From contig JANWYO010000217.1 of the NCBI GenBank assembly GCA_025055215.1, forward strand, positions 1-33,350: a stretch of 33,350 bases of DNA, in the 5' to 3' direction. Under the pieces are notes generated by a model that worked only from the letters and a program-made list of their open reading frames with translations, made no database searches and was not told the DNA's origin. The stretch comes from Gemmataceae bacterium. Lineage in GTDB: Bacteria > Planctomycetota > Planctomycetia > Gemmatales > Gemmataceae. The translations under genes were made by a program, and so were the position numbers. The number at the start of each line of letters is the position of its first letter. The first letter of the stretch is position 1. Shown here one piece after another: positions 9,001 to 16,729 of this stretch.

Positions 9001-9405
9001 GTGCAGCGCCGCGGCGGCCTCGGCCTCCCGACGGAAGCGAAGCAGCGCAGCCGGCGAGGCATGGTCGCCAGCCAGGATCATCTTCAAGGCCACGACCCGG
9101 TTCAAACTGATCTGCCGGGCCTTGTAAACTACCCCCATGCCGCCCCGGCCTAGTTCATCGAGGATCTCGTAATCCGGAATCACCGGCACGTTTCCCGGAC
9201 CCGCGGCCGAGGCATCCCCTCCGCTGGCGGAATCGGACGCTTCACCGGCGGCCCGGCCGGACCAGACCGTGAAGGCTTCCTCCTCGGGATCCCAGTCCCC
9301 GCTGGGGGGCGAGCCGCACTCCGGGCAGGCGGCGGTCAGGGTGACGTCGGTGCCGGCCGGTACAGGCCACTGGTGTCCGTGCGGACAGCGATACACTCGG
9401 GTCAT
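6085..9405 (-). CDS. Membrane Ser/Thr protein kinase with 14 WD40 repeats
   Basis: 1106 residues. Order: zinc-ribbon-like N-terminus (CPHGH near 7 and CPEC near 27), kinase domain (about 79-370) with [11 protein letters not shown] lysine Lys108, HRDLKPAN (Asp201, Asn206), DFG (Asp242) and APE (269-271), one transmembrane helix (about 388-411), a Gln/Glu/Arg-rich coiled coil (about 417-470), then 14 WD40 units to the C-terminus. All kinase residues are intact, so it should phosphorylate Ser/Thr from the cytoplasmic side, with the propellers on the other side of the membrane. Between HRDLKPAN and DFG there is an acidic, proline-rich insert about 25 residues longer than usual. ATG 9405 is chosen because the zinc-ribbon begins there and GGAG is close upstream; the 70 residues before it look non-coding. 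It lies 125 bp downstream of the ExbD genes. This architecture is typical of Planctomycetes. Confidence 0.93.
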   Translation of the reverse strand: MTRVYRCPHGHQWPVPAGTDVTLTAACPECGSPPSGDWDPEEEAFTVWSGRAAGEASDSASGGDASAAGPGNVPVIPDYEILDELGRGGMGVVYKARQISLNRVVALKMILAGDHASPAALLRFRREAEAAAALHHPNIVQIYEVGEQDGRPYFSLEFVGGGSLAQYLRGSPVPARQAARLVEILARAMHFAHQRGIVHRDLKPANILLSWEQAPPLELDEDEMPPEPMPPSLDDCIPKITDFGLARRLEEDTGHTKTGAIIGTPSYIAPEQAVGRGNRAGPAADVYALGAILYELLTGRPPFRGETPLDTMMQAIAEEPVPPARLHSKVPRDLETICLKCLQKEPRKRYSSAEALADDLAAFLRGEPIKARPVGWVERFLKWAWRRPAAAALVILLHLAAAGMLVGILLYTRHESQRAFEAQQQREEAERQKLEALRQQRIARQHEEEAKRQERIAREQLEHSRRSLYALQLAKAAGLWLRDPAEGLELLRDQDRCPPELRDFTWGFLHRLCARERRILIGHRDSVSSVAVNPKRRVLASASWDGTVFLWGLSRGEPLGELRGHTDMVLAVAFAPDGTTLASAGEDGTIRLWDVGKRQQSAVLQDGQKQVRAVAFAPDGKTLASGGSDGRVRLWDIGERKLRAVWQGHNDAIGAVAFNPEGSLLVSASLDCTLRLWKVAQGTEWAKFHQHHDGVTSVAFSPDGRSIVSGSLDRSVRLWDVHQRRPREECTGHLSFVYAVAFSPDGKTVASAGADRTIRLWQPLTGEERSVLRGHVAPVLTLAFTPDGRNLISGSTETERPGNLRVWDVSTQQESLTIPAATTPGATLIFAPDSMTLAIAEEKRRVRFVKLPDGTAAGTLPQEPLAANALAFDPKSRILAVAQEHGRLSLWSLGNFADRQLIRTVGGGEAVRAVTFASDGLTLASAGNDQTIRLWDMATGREVLKLTGHEGSVVALAFSPTAAILASASDDEKIRLWDVDAGRERALLEGHGGAVTAIAFTRDGSRLVSVSDDETLRIWDVATGKACAILHGHRKRLKALAISPDGKTLATGGDDWTIKLWDAQTGQERATLRGHRGSVHALTFAPNGRWLASGSADGTVKIWAAD

Positions 9406-9530
9406 AGTCTCCGTTTGGCGCACGCCCCCAGCCCTCCGCTCCCTGCGGTCGGTCGTCCTCCCTAAATAAGACGACCACGACGGAAACTTTGTTTGCCGTC
9501 GGCGGCCACGCAGCGGGTTAACGCCGGCGC

Positions 9531-10154
9531 TCATCCCGGCGTCGGCACGAGCAGGTAGACTTTCTCGAACCCCGCCCCCTTGGCGGCATCTTGAATCGTC
9601 ACCACCGTGCCCCAATCGACTCCCGTGGCCACGATCAACAGATGCGTCTTGCGCTGCTCTCGCAGATGCCGGCGCAGCGCCGGCACCAGGTCCTTTTCCT
9701 CGACCGGCTGGCCTTCCACCAGGATGACGGATCGGCCATTTTGCCCTTTCGCCTCCACCCGGACGACGAAGCGCTCAACTTCCTCCCGGGTCTTGACCGC
9801 CACGCCTGCTGAGACTGTTTCGTCGGTGGTGCTGGGCATGTCGAGCACCTTACGCATGGTGTCGTAGGTGGTGGTCAGAATGAAGAAGATGAGAAGGACC
9901 AGGGCCACGTCGATCAACGGATTCATGTCCAGCCGGGTCTCGTCGCCGTGGACCTTGGGGGGCGGAGGCTCGAAGTCAGCGGCCAGGTCCGCCAATGCGG
10001 GGTGGTTCTCGATCGCCTGCCAGCGGTCGTCGGTGGGGCCCATGACTTCATCGGTCGGCTCCCACAAACCGTCGCGCAGCCCCTCGGCCACTTGGGGTAA
10101 GGTCAGTCCCTCGATGGCCTGGGGCGAACCTTCGTGTCGGACCTTCCAGCTCAT
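9531..10154 (-). CDS. ExbD/TolR-family protein with GYF_2-like N-terminus (1)
   Basis: 207 residues. The C-terminal part is ExbD/TolR: a single transmembrane helix [19 protein letters not shown] (about 78-97) with the proton-coupling Asp82, then a periplasmic domain ending in [24 protein letters not shown]. Unusually, about 60 residues precede the helix and begin WKVRHEG, with [11 protein letters not shown] and W45, the spacing of a GYF_2 domain, followed by a Pro-rich linker. In ExbD topology this extension is cytoplasmic, so it could bind a cytosolic partner. Start ATG 10154 overlaps the TGA of the second ExbD gene (ATGA). With ExbB it would form a proton-driven inner-membrane motor. Its energised outer partner is not in the window. 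Confidence 0.9.
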   Translation of the reverse strand: MSWKVRHEGSPQAIEGLTLPQVAEGLRDGLWEPTDEVMGPTDDRWQAIENHPALADLAADFEPPPPKVHGDETRLDMNPLIDVALVLLIFFILTTTYDTMRKVLDMPSTTDETVSAGVAVKTREEVERFVVRVEAKGQNGRSVILVEGQPVEEKDLVPALRRHLREQRKTHLLIVATGVDWGTVVTIQDAAKGAGFEKVYLLVPTPG

Positions 10155-10858
10155 GGCTGCTTTTCCGATACCTCACCGTAGATCCGGCTGATCCCCAGCG
10201 GCTTGCGCCGCTGCAAGTGGACGGTCATCCGACGGACGGTCTCAAAGGGCAGCTGGCGATGGGCGGCGACACGAACCTCCACTTGGCCGCGATGCTGCCG
10301 CAGACGGGCGTCCAGCCGTTGCAGCACCTGCTCCTCGCTCAGGCCGGTGTCTTCGGCGTCTGGCGGGGCCTGCCCTTGGCCGATGGAGTAGACCGGCTGG
10401 CCGGCCGCGTCCCGGTCAATACCGATCCAGATCATCTCGGGGTCGGCTTGGACAAACGAGAACTCAGTTTCAGGCGTGTCGATGCCCGCCCCGGTGATGA
10501 CCACGGTACTGGTCATCATGAAAAAGATGAGGAGAACCAGGCTGATGTCGATGAGGGGAATCATGTCCACGTCTTCGTCGTCGTCTTCCCGGGGGCGATA
10601 GGCGAACTCGAATGCCACCCGTTCCAGCGCCTCCGCCTGATCGTCCGAGCGCCGCGGGTCGGAGCGGGGAAGATACGCCGCCAGCATCGGGTCGTCGGCC
10701 AGGCGAACCCACTCGCCCTGGCCGGCCGGCCGGCAGCAGTCGTCGTCCAGGAGCCGGCCCTGCTGGATCCAGTCGGCCACCACGGTGAAAGGAACGCGGC
10801 GATAGACCGTGTTCAATTCGACAACCCAGACGTCAAGCAGGCGTCGGGGATCCGACAT
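10151..10858 (-). CDS. ExbD/TolR-family protein with GYF_2-like N-terminus (2)
   Basis: 235 residues, a divergent paralogue of its downstream neighbour. A cytoplasmic N-terminal domain (about residues 9-64, VWVVELN...VVADWIQQGRLL...GEWVRL) has the tryptophan spacing of GYF_2; then a strongly acidic linker (EDDDEDVD) leads to the ExbD helix MIPLIDISLVLLIFFMMTST with the key Asp104, and a periplasmic domain follows. The start at 10858 is chosen because GGAAGGA lies 7 nt upstream, rather than the GTG at 10864. It is 108 bp downstream of exbB and overlaps the next exbD by 4 nt. Two ExbD subunits of unlike sequence suggest a heteromeric ring inside ExbB. The partner transported or energised is unknown. 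Confidence 0.88.
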   Translation of the reverse strand: MSDPRRLLDVWVVELNTVYRRVPFTVVADWIQQGRLLDDDCCRPAGQGEWVRLADDPMLAAYLPRSDPRRSDDQAEALERVAFEFAYRPREDDDEDVDMIPLIDISLVLLIFFMMTSTVVITGAGIDTPETEFSFVQADPEMIWIGIDRDAAGQPVYSIGQGQAPPDAEDTGLSEEQVLQRLDARLRQHRGQVEVRVAAHRQLPFETVRRMTVHLQRRKPLGISRIYGEVSEKQP

Positions 10859-10938
10859 GATCACGTCCTTCCCGCTCCCGGGCGACGGCGCCCGCCGGGC
10901 ACGGATGGGGCGGGGCCGGGGGGGTTCCGATGGTCCAT

Positions 10939-10962
10939 CCGCGGCGGCTGGTCCCGCCGCGG
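10939..10962 (-). terminator. GC hairpin just after the exbB stop
   Basis: Perfect 9-bp inverted repeat CCGCGGCGG / CCGCCGCGG (10939-10947 and 10954-10962) with a 6-nt loop, 4 nt downstream of the exbB stop and inside the exbB-exbD operon gap. It may be an attenuator, an mRNA processing or stability element, or a partial terminator that sets ExbB above ExbD. Confidence 0.45.
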
Positions 10963-10966
10963 GTGG

Positions 10967-11635
10967 TCAGCGCCGCGCCGCGGTGGCCTCCGGGGCTCTC
11001 GCGGGTCCAGCCGTCTTGGCGCTTTGCACCAGCACCAGCAGCTTCTGGGCGGCGCTCTTCATCTTAACCTCAAACTTGCTGATCCAGTCCTTGAAAAGGA
11101 CATGGGCAAAGACGAGTGGGATCGCTGTCACCAAGCCCAGGGCCGTGGCGAACAATGCCAGGCCGATGGCGCCGGCGTGGCTGGTGACTCCCTTGGCATC
11201 GGTCGCTTTCTGGATGGCATTGAACGTGTTGATCATGCTGATGACGGTGCCCAGCAGCCCGACCATGGTGGCGATCTTGGCGATTGCCAGGATCGGGGCA
11301 AGGAGAAAGTTCAGGTCAGGAAGGATCTCCAATTCGATGACATTGGCCATGGCGCGGCGCATGGCCGCCAATCCTTGGCGGGAGGTTTCCAGCCCCGCCA
11401 CATACAGGCGCCGGGGAATGACGCCCGGCTGGGTGCGGCAGAAACGAAGGGCGGCCTCGATTCCCTCCTTCTCCAGCTTTTCCTGGAACGCCGGGAGGAA
11501 GCGGTTCATGTCGGTCGTGGCGCCCAAATTGAGGAGGATACGCCACAGTACCAGCATGATCGCGACGAACGACATGAAGAACATCGGAATGGCGAAGTAC
11601 CATTCCGTGGTCACGAACTTGATGAACGCCGACAT
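10967..11635 (-). CDS. ExbB/TolQ/MotA-type proton channel protein
   Basis: 222 residues. An N-terminal transmembrane helix (about 10-30, WYFAIPMFFMSFVAIMLVLW) is followed by a cytoplasmic segment and two more helices in LLAPILAIAKIATMVGLLGTVISMINTF and GAIGLALFATALGLVTAIPLVFAHVLF. The MVGLLGTV and ALFATALGLVTAIP patterns are the ExbB/TolQ hallmarks. It would form the pentameric channel that surrounds ExbD. ATG 11635 is used (GGGGAAG upstream); the longer frame adds 15 odd residues. The gene is followed 108 bp later by two exbD genes and preceded 73 bp upstream by the EF-G-like gene. The Ala-rich C-terminus (GPARAPEATAARR) is a disordered tail. Confidence 0.92.
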   Translation of the reverse strand: MSAFIKFVTTEWYFAIPMFFMSFVAIMLVLWRILLNLGATTDMNRFLPAFQEKLEKEGIEAALRFCRTQPGVIPRRLYVAGLETSRQGLAAMRRAMANVIELEILPDLNFLLAPILAIAKIATMVGLLGTVISMINTFNAIQKATDAKGVTSHAGAIGLALFATALGLVTAIPLVFAHVLFKDWISKFEVKMKSAAQKLLVLVQSAKTAGPARAPEATAARR

Positions 11636-11708
11636 GCTGGGACTTCCCCGTGCGTGGTTTCCGTGGCCCGGGGGTCGCACGGCTCACGCGGCCTGCGACC
11701 AGGGCGGC

Positions 11709-13856
11709 TCAATCCTCCTCTTCCACAGCAACCTTCGCCTTGCTGATGATCTGCTGCTGGATGTTGCCGGGCACCACGTCGTAGTGGCTGAATTCCATCG
11801 TATACGATCCCTGGCCCTGGGTGATACTGTCGAGCGTAGCTTTGTAGCGCGTCACCTCAGCCAGTGGGACCTTGGCCACGATCACCGCCAGGTCACCCGG
11901 CAGGCTGTCCTGATTTTCGATGCGGCCTCTCTTGGTATTCAAGTCACCGAGGATCGCCCCCGTGTATTTCGAGGGTACCGTCACTTCCAGGGTGACGATC
12001 GGTTCCAGGATCGCCGGGCGAGCCGTGAGGATGGCCTTCTTAAAGGCCATGCGCCCGGCAGTCTTGAAGGCCACTTCCTTGCTGTCCACTGGATGACTCT
12101 TGCCGAAATAGACCTCCACGCCGATGTTCTGCATGCGATAGCCCGCCACGGCGCCCTGCTCCATCACCTCCATGCACCCCTTGTAGACGGCCGGCATGAA
12201 CTGGTTCGGAATGCTCCCGCCGACGATGCAATCCACGAAGGCGAAGTTGTACTCCGGCTCGTAACGGCAGTATTCCTCGCGGATCTCGGGGAACCGCTCC
12301 TTGTTCATGAAGCGGGCGCGGCATTCCTCCTCGGTGGTGATGTCGCTGGGAAGCGGATACACCCGCAGGTGGACCTCGCCGAACTGCCCCGCGCCGCCGG
12401 TCTGCTTCTTGTGACGGTAATCGGCAGCGCCTTCGGCCGCGATCGTCTCCCGGTATGGGATCTTCGGCTCCTTGGTGATGATTTCCAGATCGTAGCGGCG
12501 CTTGAGCCGTTGCTGCACGACGTCCAGGTGCAGTTGGCTCATGCCGTTGATGACTAATTCCTTGGTCTGGGGATCGCGGGTGATTTTGAACGTGGGATCT
12601 TCGTCGGCGATCTTCTGAAGGCTGCCGGAAATCTTCTGTTCGTCGCCCCGGGACTTCGGCTCGACCGCCAGCCCGAACATCGGCGTCGGAAAGACGGGCC
12701 GAGGCAGCCGAGGGGCGTTGGCACTGGTCGCCACGGTGTCGCCAATCGCCAAGTCTTCGACCTTCGCGACGGCGATGATGTCGCCGGCAATCGCCTCCGG
12801 GATGGACTTCTGGCCTTTGCCCTGGACGAGGAGCAGGCCGCCGGTCCGCGAGGATTTGCCGGTCCGGAGGTTGACCAGCGGCTGGTCGCTGGTCAGCCGG
12901 CCGGAAACAATGCGGATGAAACTCAGGTTGCCGACGAACTTGTCGGACAGGGCCTTGAACACCAGGCCGACCAGCTCGCCCGATTCGCTCGGCTCGATGG
13001 TCACTTCCTGGGCCTTGTCGCCCGTGCCCTTGGTGCCGGTCCATCGTCGGCCCTGGCTCGGCGAGGGCGCATATCGGACGATAGCGTCGAGCAGCTCCGC
13101 GATGCCGATGTCCTTTTTCGCCGCCGTGCAGAAGATCGGGATGACGGTCCCGGAGGCGACGGCCTTCGGGATCGCTGCCGTCAACTCCTCGGCCGAGACC
13201 GTGCCCTCCATCAGGTATTTCTCCATCAGCGCATCGTCGCTTTCGACGATGGCGTCGATCAGCTTAGAGCGAGCCGCCGCCAAGTCCACGGGGCAACCGG
13301 CGGGCACTTGTGCCGGCGGTTGCAGCACGCTGAGCACGCGGCTGAATGCCGGCCCGACGGCATCAGGCACATTGAACAGGACGCAATTCTTCCCGAAGCT
13401 CTCCTGAATTTGGGCCACCAGTTCTGGGAACTTGATGTTGTCCGCATCGAGTTTGTTGATGACCAGCAGGCGCGCCAAGCCGCGGCGGCCCGCCTCGGCA
13501 AACATCCGCCGCGCGTTGACCTCAATCCCGTTGGGAGCGGACAGCACCACGATGGCGGCTTCCACCGCTTCCAAGGCGCCCAAGGCCGCTCCCACAAAGT
13601 CGGCGTAGCCGGGTGTGTCCAGCAAGTGGACCATCTTGCCTTGACTTTCCAGGTGCAGGACACTGCTGTCGATGGAGATCCGTCGCTTTTTCTCTTCCTC
13701 GTCGAAATCGGAGACGCTCGTCCCTTCGTCCACGCTGCCGCGGCGATCGACCGCCCCCGCCTTGGCCAGAAGGGCGTCGGCCAGGGATGTCTTGCCCGCG
13801 GCCCCGTGGCCGACCAGGGCCAGGTTGCGAATGTCGTCTACCTTGTAGTTCGCCAT
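11709..13856 (-). CDS. EF-G-like translational GTPase paralogue
   Basis: 715 residues with EF-G domain order. G1 is GHGAAGKT (16-23), G3 is DTPGYAD (80-86), G4 is NKLD (134-137); domain IV carries GGAGQFGEV and a long C-terminus (RGRIENQD...). It differs from canonical EF-G: the switch motif is KKRRISI instead of RGITI, and the catalytic His after DTPG is Tyr84. These differences match the second EF-G-like family (Thermus TTHA1498 / mycobacterial FusA2 type), whose role in translation is not settled. I therefore do not call it fusA. It is encoded 33 bp downstream of hisA and 73 bp before exbB, and is likely cotranscribed with them. Confidence 0.88.
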   Translation of the reverse strand: MANYKVDDIRNLALVGHGAAGKTSLADALLAKAGAVDRRGSVDEGTSVSDFDEEEKKRRISIDSSVLHLESQGKMVHLLDTPGYADFVGAALGALEAVEAAIVVLSAPNGIEVNARRMFAEAGRRGLARLLVINKLDADNIKFPELVAQIQESFGKNCVLFNVPDAVGPAFSRVLSVLQPPAQVPAGCPVDLAAARSKLIDAIVESDDALMEKYLMEGTVSAEELTAAIPKAVASGTVIPIFCTAAKKDIGIAELLDAIVRYAPSPSQGRRWTGTKGTGDKAQEVTIEPSESGELVGLVFKALSDKFVGNLSFIRIVSGRLTSDQPLVNLRTGKSSRTGGLLLVQGKGQKSIPEAIAGDIIAVAKVEDLAIGDTVATSANAPRLPRPVFPTPMFGLAVEPKSRGDEQKISGSLQKIADEDPTFKITRDPQTKELVINGMSQLHLDVVQQRLKRRYDLEIITKEPKIPYRETIAAEGAADYRHKKQTGGAGQFGEVHLRVYPLPSDITTEEECRARFMNKERFPEIREEYCRYEPEYNFAFVDCIVGGSIPNQFMPAVYKGCMEVMEQGAVAGYRMQNIGVEVYFGKSHPVDSKEVAFKTAGRMAFKKAILTARPAILEPIVTLEVTVPSKYTGAILGDLNTKRGRIENQDSLPGDLAVIVAKVPLAEVTRYKATLDSITQGQGSYTMEFSHYDVVPGNIQQQIISKAKVAVEEED

Positions 13857-13889
13857 GTCGTCTACCTCGAAGAACCGCCGGCAACCGAC

Positions 13890-14627
13890 TCAGGTTCCCG
13901 GCGAAGGCTGCCTCCGCGTCACCGCCCGCAGGGCTTCCGGCAGGGCGATGGTTCCTTCATAAAGGGCGCGGCCGATGATGCATCCCGCCAGCCCCAGATC
14001 GGCCAGCCGGCAAACGTCGTCCAGCGTGCTGATGCCGCCCGAAGCGATGAGGGGCCGCGTGACCGACTCCCGGAGGACTGCGTAGGCGGGGAAGTTCGGC
14101 CCGTTCATCATGCCATCGCGGCTGATGTCCGTATAGACTAAGGCGGCCAACGGCCAATCGCCGCAGCGGCGGGCCAAGCCCACGGCGGACAACTCCGTGG
14201 TGGTCTGCCAGCCGTCGAGGGCAACTCGGCCATCGCGGGCGTCGATCGCCAAGACCACCCGCCCTGGGTGCTGATGCGCCATGGCTTCCAACCACGCCGG
14301 CTCGCGGCAGGCCCGGGTCCCGAGGACCACCCGCGCCACCCCCCAACCTAACACCTCGGCAATGTCCGCCGCCGTCCGCAGCCCGCCCCCCAGCTGGCAC
14401 GGGACAGCAACCTCGGCCACGATCCGCCGGATCGTTGACCCGTTGATCGGCCTCCCTTCCTTGGCCCCGTCTAAATCCACCAGGTGCAGGGCCTCCGCTC
14501 CCTGCTCCACCCACTGACGGGCCACGGCGACCGGATCGGTGCCGAACACCGTCTCCTGCGCGTAATCACCCTGCCGCAGCCGCACGCAGCGACCACTCCG
14601 TATGTCAATGGCCGGCAGGATCAGCAC
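13890..14627 (-). CDS. hisA: 1-(5-phosphoribosyl)-5-[(5-phosphoribosylamino)methylideneamino]imidazole-4-carboxamide isomerase
   Basis: 245-residue TIM barrel catalysing the Amadori rearrangement in histidine biosynthesis. Seen: PAIDIRSGRCVRLRQGD with the general base Asp8, the phosphate loop QLGGGLRT, the catalytic YTDISRDGM, and the second phosphate site IASGGIST followed by GRALYEG. The length is standard. It begins with GTG at 14627, a weak AAGG lying 9 nt upstream. It is the first gene of the run hisA, EF-G-like, exbB, exbD, exbD. Other his genes are not in the window. A plausible -10 hexamer lies about 30 bp upstream. Confidence 0.95.
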   Translation of the reverse strand: MLILPAIDIRSGRCVRLRQGDYAQETVFGTDPVAVARQWVEQGAEALHLVDLDGAKEGRPINGSTIRRIVAEVAVPCQLGGGLRTAADIAEVLGWGVARVVLGTRACREPAWLEAMAHQHPGRVVLAIDARDGRVALDGWQTTTELSAVGLARRCGDWPLAALVYTDISRDGMMNGPNFPAYAVLRESVTRPLIASGGISTLDDVCRLADLGLAGCIIGRALYEGTIALPEALRAVTRRQPSPGT

Positions 14628-14656
14628 GCTGGGCTACCTTGTCGGGACACGTTGCC

Positions 14657-14662
14657 ATCATA
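14657..14662 (-). promoter_or_regulatory. Possible -10 box for the hisA operon
   Basis: TATGAT on the minus strand, about 30 bp upstream of the hisA GTG, in a small AT-richer patch of an otherwise GC-rich gap (14628-14850). No convincing -35 hexamer is visible at 16-18 bp, so this is tentative. Confidence 0.28.
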
Positions 14663-14850
14663 AAAGGCCAGTTTAGCGAAATGTGGCGATGACGTGAAGG
14701 ATGGTAGTGCTCACCTTGCGGCAGCGGGGACGTTCGAGCCTGGCCGCCGCGCGGGAGCCGAGGCTTGAGAAAGGTGGCGGGAAGTCGCTTCACGAAATGG
14801 CAGCAGCGCCGTCGCGCCGACGGGTGTTCCGGCGCTGGTCCAGAAGGCGA

Positions 14851-15087
14851 TCACGGCGGCGGGAGCAGCGCTTCCCGGTCCAGCTCCTGCCGCAGGGCCT
14901 CGGCCTTTTGCCGGGCGTTTGTTTCGGTGATCTGCTCGGCGCTGACGGGGACCTGCGGCGACGACGGTTTGGTGGCGGTCGGCGCGGGGGGCGGCGCCGC
15001 GGCGGCCGGGGCCGGCCGCCGCGGCAGCCCGCTGCAGCCCACACTGATCCCGCTCGCCACCACTACCAACCACGTCACCTGCTTCAT
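14851..15087 (-). CDS. Small putative lipoprotein, Pro/Ala-rich
   Basis: 78 residues. The N-terminus MKQVTWLVVVASGISVGCSG looks like a lipoprotein signal ending at Cys18, although the lipobox (SVGC) is not ideal. Next come an Ala/Pro-rich linker (PRRPAPAAAAPPPAP) and a short helical stretch (AEQITETNARQKAEALRQELDREAL) that may form a coiled coil. Its ATG overlaps the stop of the secreted protein gene by ATGA, so the two products are probably made together. I do not recognise a family; a periplasmic structural or scaffold role is only a guess. Confidence 0.6.
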   Translation of the reverse strand: MKQVTWLVVVASGISVGCSGLPRRPAPAAAAPPPAPTATKPSSPQVPVSAEQITETNARQKAEALRQELDREALLPPP

Positions 15088-15677
15088 GGCTGGCCCTCAC
15101 CCCCTGCCGTCCGTCGCGTGCCTTCCCTGGCGGTCGCCGGCCCCCGGGGTTGCAACTTGGCCGAGCTGGGCGTCGCCTTCGGCGCCAGATGACGGTCGAG
15201 CGTCTCCTCGTCCGAGTCGAATCGGGCGGAACTGCACGGCAAATGGGCGATTCGCTGGGCGTAGGTGGCACGGGCGCGCTCGTCGAGCTGTTCCACCATT
15301 CGCTGTAAATCGTCGTCCTGAGTCTGGCAGGCGATTTCCGCCAGGCGGTCACAGACCTTCAAGCGGCGGAGCAGCGCCTCTTGTTCCCGGAGGCGTGTGG
15401 CCACGGCCTCGTCGGTCTTGCTCGGGGGAGCGTCAGTGCCCGTGGCCGTGGGGCGAACCGGCTCCCGTCCGGTGGCCGGCGATGGCGCGGGCGGGGTGCG
15501 TCCCGAGGGTCGGTCGGCTGCCAGGAGCTTTTTGACCAATCCGGCCTGGGGATTGCGGCTGCCGAAGGCCGGCGGCGGCCCCTTGCCGCGGAACGCCGGC
15601 TCGCCGCCGCTTGCCGTCGTCACTCCCAGACTCAAACACGCCGCCACGGACCAACTCCAGTGCTTATCCCAGACCAT
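15084..15677 (-). CDS. Secreted protein of unknown function
   Basis: 197 residues, unrecognised. ATG 15677 has GGAGG 5 nt upstream, which rejects the much longer open frame running into the repeat region. Residues 1-25 (VWDKHWSWSVAACLSLGVTTASG) look like a Sec signal peptide. A disordered Pro/Ser/Thr section follows, then a charged helical region (about 105-150: TRLREQEALLRRLKVCDRLAEI...) resembling a coiled coil, then a basic tail. It is coupled by a 4-nt overlap to the small lipoprotein gene downstream. Because the lipoprotein also has a helical segment, the two could interact, but this is inference. Confidence 0.6.
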   Translation of the reverse strand: MVWDKHWSWSVAACLSLGVTTASGGEPAFRGKGPPPAFGSRNPQAGLVKKLLAADRPSGRTPPAPSPATGREPVRPTATGTDAPPSKTDEAVATRLREQEALLRRLKVCDRLAEIACQTQDDDLQRMVEQLDERARATYAQRIAHLPCSSARFDSDEETLDRHLAPKATPSSAKLQPRGPATAREGTRRTAGGEGQP

Positions 15678-15849
15678 AACCCCCTCCGCGCGCCTTGCTA
15701 CGGCCCAGCCAAATACCCGATCGCGGACAACGACGTCGGCGAGCGGCCGTATGCCAAAGCCGGTCGGTCCTGTCCAGATCAGTCTGAGTGCATCTGTGGG
15801 GTAAGGCGGGGGTTGAGCGCACCAGACGGCGGTTGGCTCCCCCTCCGCC

Positions 15850-16030
15850 CATTCCTCTTTTGCCGCATCATAATTCATCGATTTGCGTTCGCTCGGCATC
15901 CGGCGAGCGCGAATTGATGAATCCTGAACGCTTCCTGCGTGGCCAACGCGCGCCGCTCACCCTCGCGTGAGCCTGAACCGATCAATCCCTCTCCGCCACT
16001 AGCCCTTCGCCCCGCCGAGACCCGCAGGGA
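15850..16030 (-). repeat. Dispersed intergenic element, copy C
   Basis: On the minus strand, 15976-15997 matches copy A block 1 at 21 of 22 positions, and the block 2 motif is recognisable but diverged (GAGCGAACGCAAATCGAT, then AGAGGAAT at about 15850). The space between blocks differs from copy A. It points toward the secreted-protein gene at 15677, about 170 bp away. The containing gap 15678-16386 (709 bp) shows no supported gene; its remaining 350 bp on the right look non-coding on both strands apart from promoter-like sequence before 16387. Confidence 0.7.
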
Positions 16031-16386
16031 CACCCCCCAGTCTTGCCTGATTTCAACTCCGCATCTGGTTGCAACAACCGTCCGACCTGAAAGGGCCCTC
16101 GCAACGTTCGAGGACCTTGCCCGGCAACCCCTCGGAGAGCGCGCCCCTTCGGGACCGACCAGGCTTGCGAGGGTGGATGGCGACCCTGCCCGGGCATCTG
16201 CGAAAGACCGGCCGAGCTAAAAAGCCCCGGAAGGCTTGTCAGGCCGGGAGAGCTGCGGGTGCGGGGCGGCCCGCGGGAGCGCGCCGCGCCGCCGAAGCGC
16301 TCTTGTCCCTCCCCCGTGGGGCCGTGGTATGATGCCCGCCGCTGGGAAAACATGGGGTTTTCCCTGGTTTGCCAAGGAGGCGCGAC

Positions 16387-16659
16387 ATGGCCAGGAAAAC
16401 GACCTGCCCCATCAGCCGAGCCCAATTCCGTAGCCAGGCCAAGCCCGTGGTCGTCAAGATCGGCGACCTCCCGTTGCAGGCCGAGGTCAAGGAATTCTCC
16501 ACCGGTTCGCTGGGCTGGTATCTCAACGGGAAAACGACGATCGACGTCGGCGGCGTGCCGGTGTCGGTCCAGATCGGCATGAACATGACCATCGTCGGCA
16601 GCAAGGAGCTGCCGGAAGACGCCCCGGTCGCCGCGGAGGCGGTTTCCGCCGTGGCCTGA
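16387..16659 (+). CDS. Conserved-looking 90-residue protein, unknown function
   Basis: Short, beta-rich, with no signal peptide or membrane segment. The ATG has a perfect AAGGAGG 6 nt upstream (16374-16380). The sequence is non-repetitive and protein-like, with alternating hydrophobic residues (VVVKIGDLPLQAEVKEF, GKTTIDVGGVPVSVQIGMNM) suggesting a small beta-barrel or sandwich, and an Ala/Glu-rich tail. Cys7 is the only cysteine. A TATGAT hexamer at 16328-16333 could be its -10, with a TTGTCC at 16303 spaced 19 bp away. A hairpin 14 nt after the stop suggests a single-gene transcript. I recall similar short proteins in Planctomycetes but cannot verify it; no function is offered. Confidence 0.75.
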   Translation: MARKTTCPISRAQFRSQAKPVVVKIGDLPLQAEVKEFSTGSLGWYLNGKTTIDVGGVPVSVQIGMNMTIVGSKELPEDAPVAAEAVSAVA

Positions 16660-16673
16660 GATCGCTCGCCCCG

Positions 16674-16702
16674 GGCCCGCGGTGGACTGTTCCCCGCGGG
16701 CC
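16674..16702 (+). terminator. GC hairpin after the 90-residue gene
   Basis: Perfect 9-bp stem GGCCCGCGG / CCGCGGGCC (16674-16682 and 16694-16702) with an 11-nt loop. It lies 14 nt after the stop at 16659 and before the next gene's ribosome binding site (GGAG at 16717). No T-tract. Confidence 0.5.
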
Positions 16703-16729
16703 GGGCTTCCTGCTCCGGAGAAGTCGTCC

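Noticed and set aside
11648-11682. 7-bp inverted repeat with a 21-nt loop between the EF-G-like gene and exbB
   Set aside because: Too short for its loop size to stand out in DNA of this GC content.
10217-12557. Long plus-strand open frames (509 and 582 residues) opposite exbD, exbB and the EF-G-like gene
   Set aside because: They are antisense shadows typical of GC-rich coding DNA; the minus-strand products are clearly recognisable and the antisense translations are compositionally odd.
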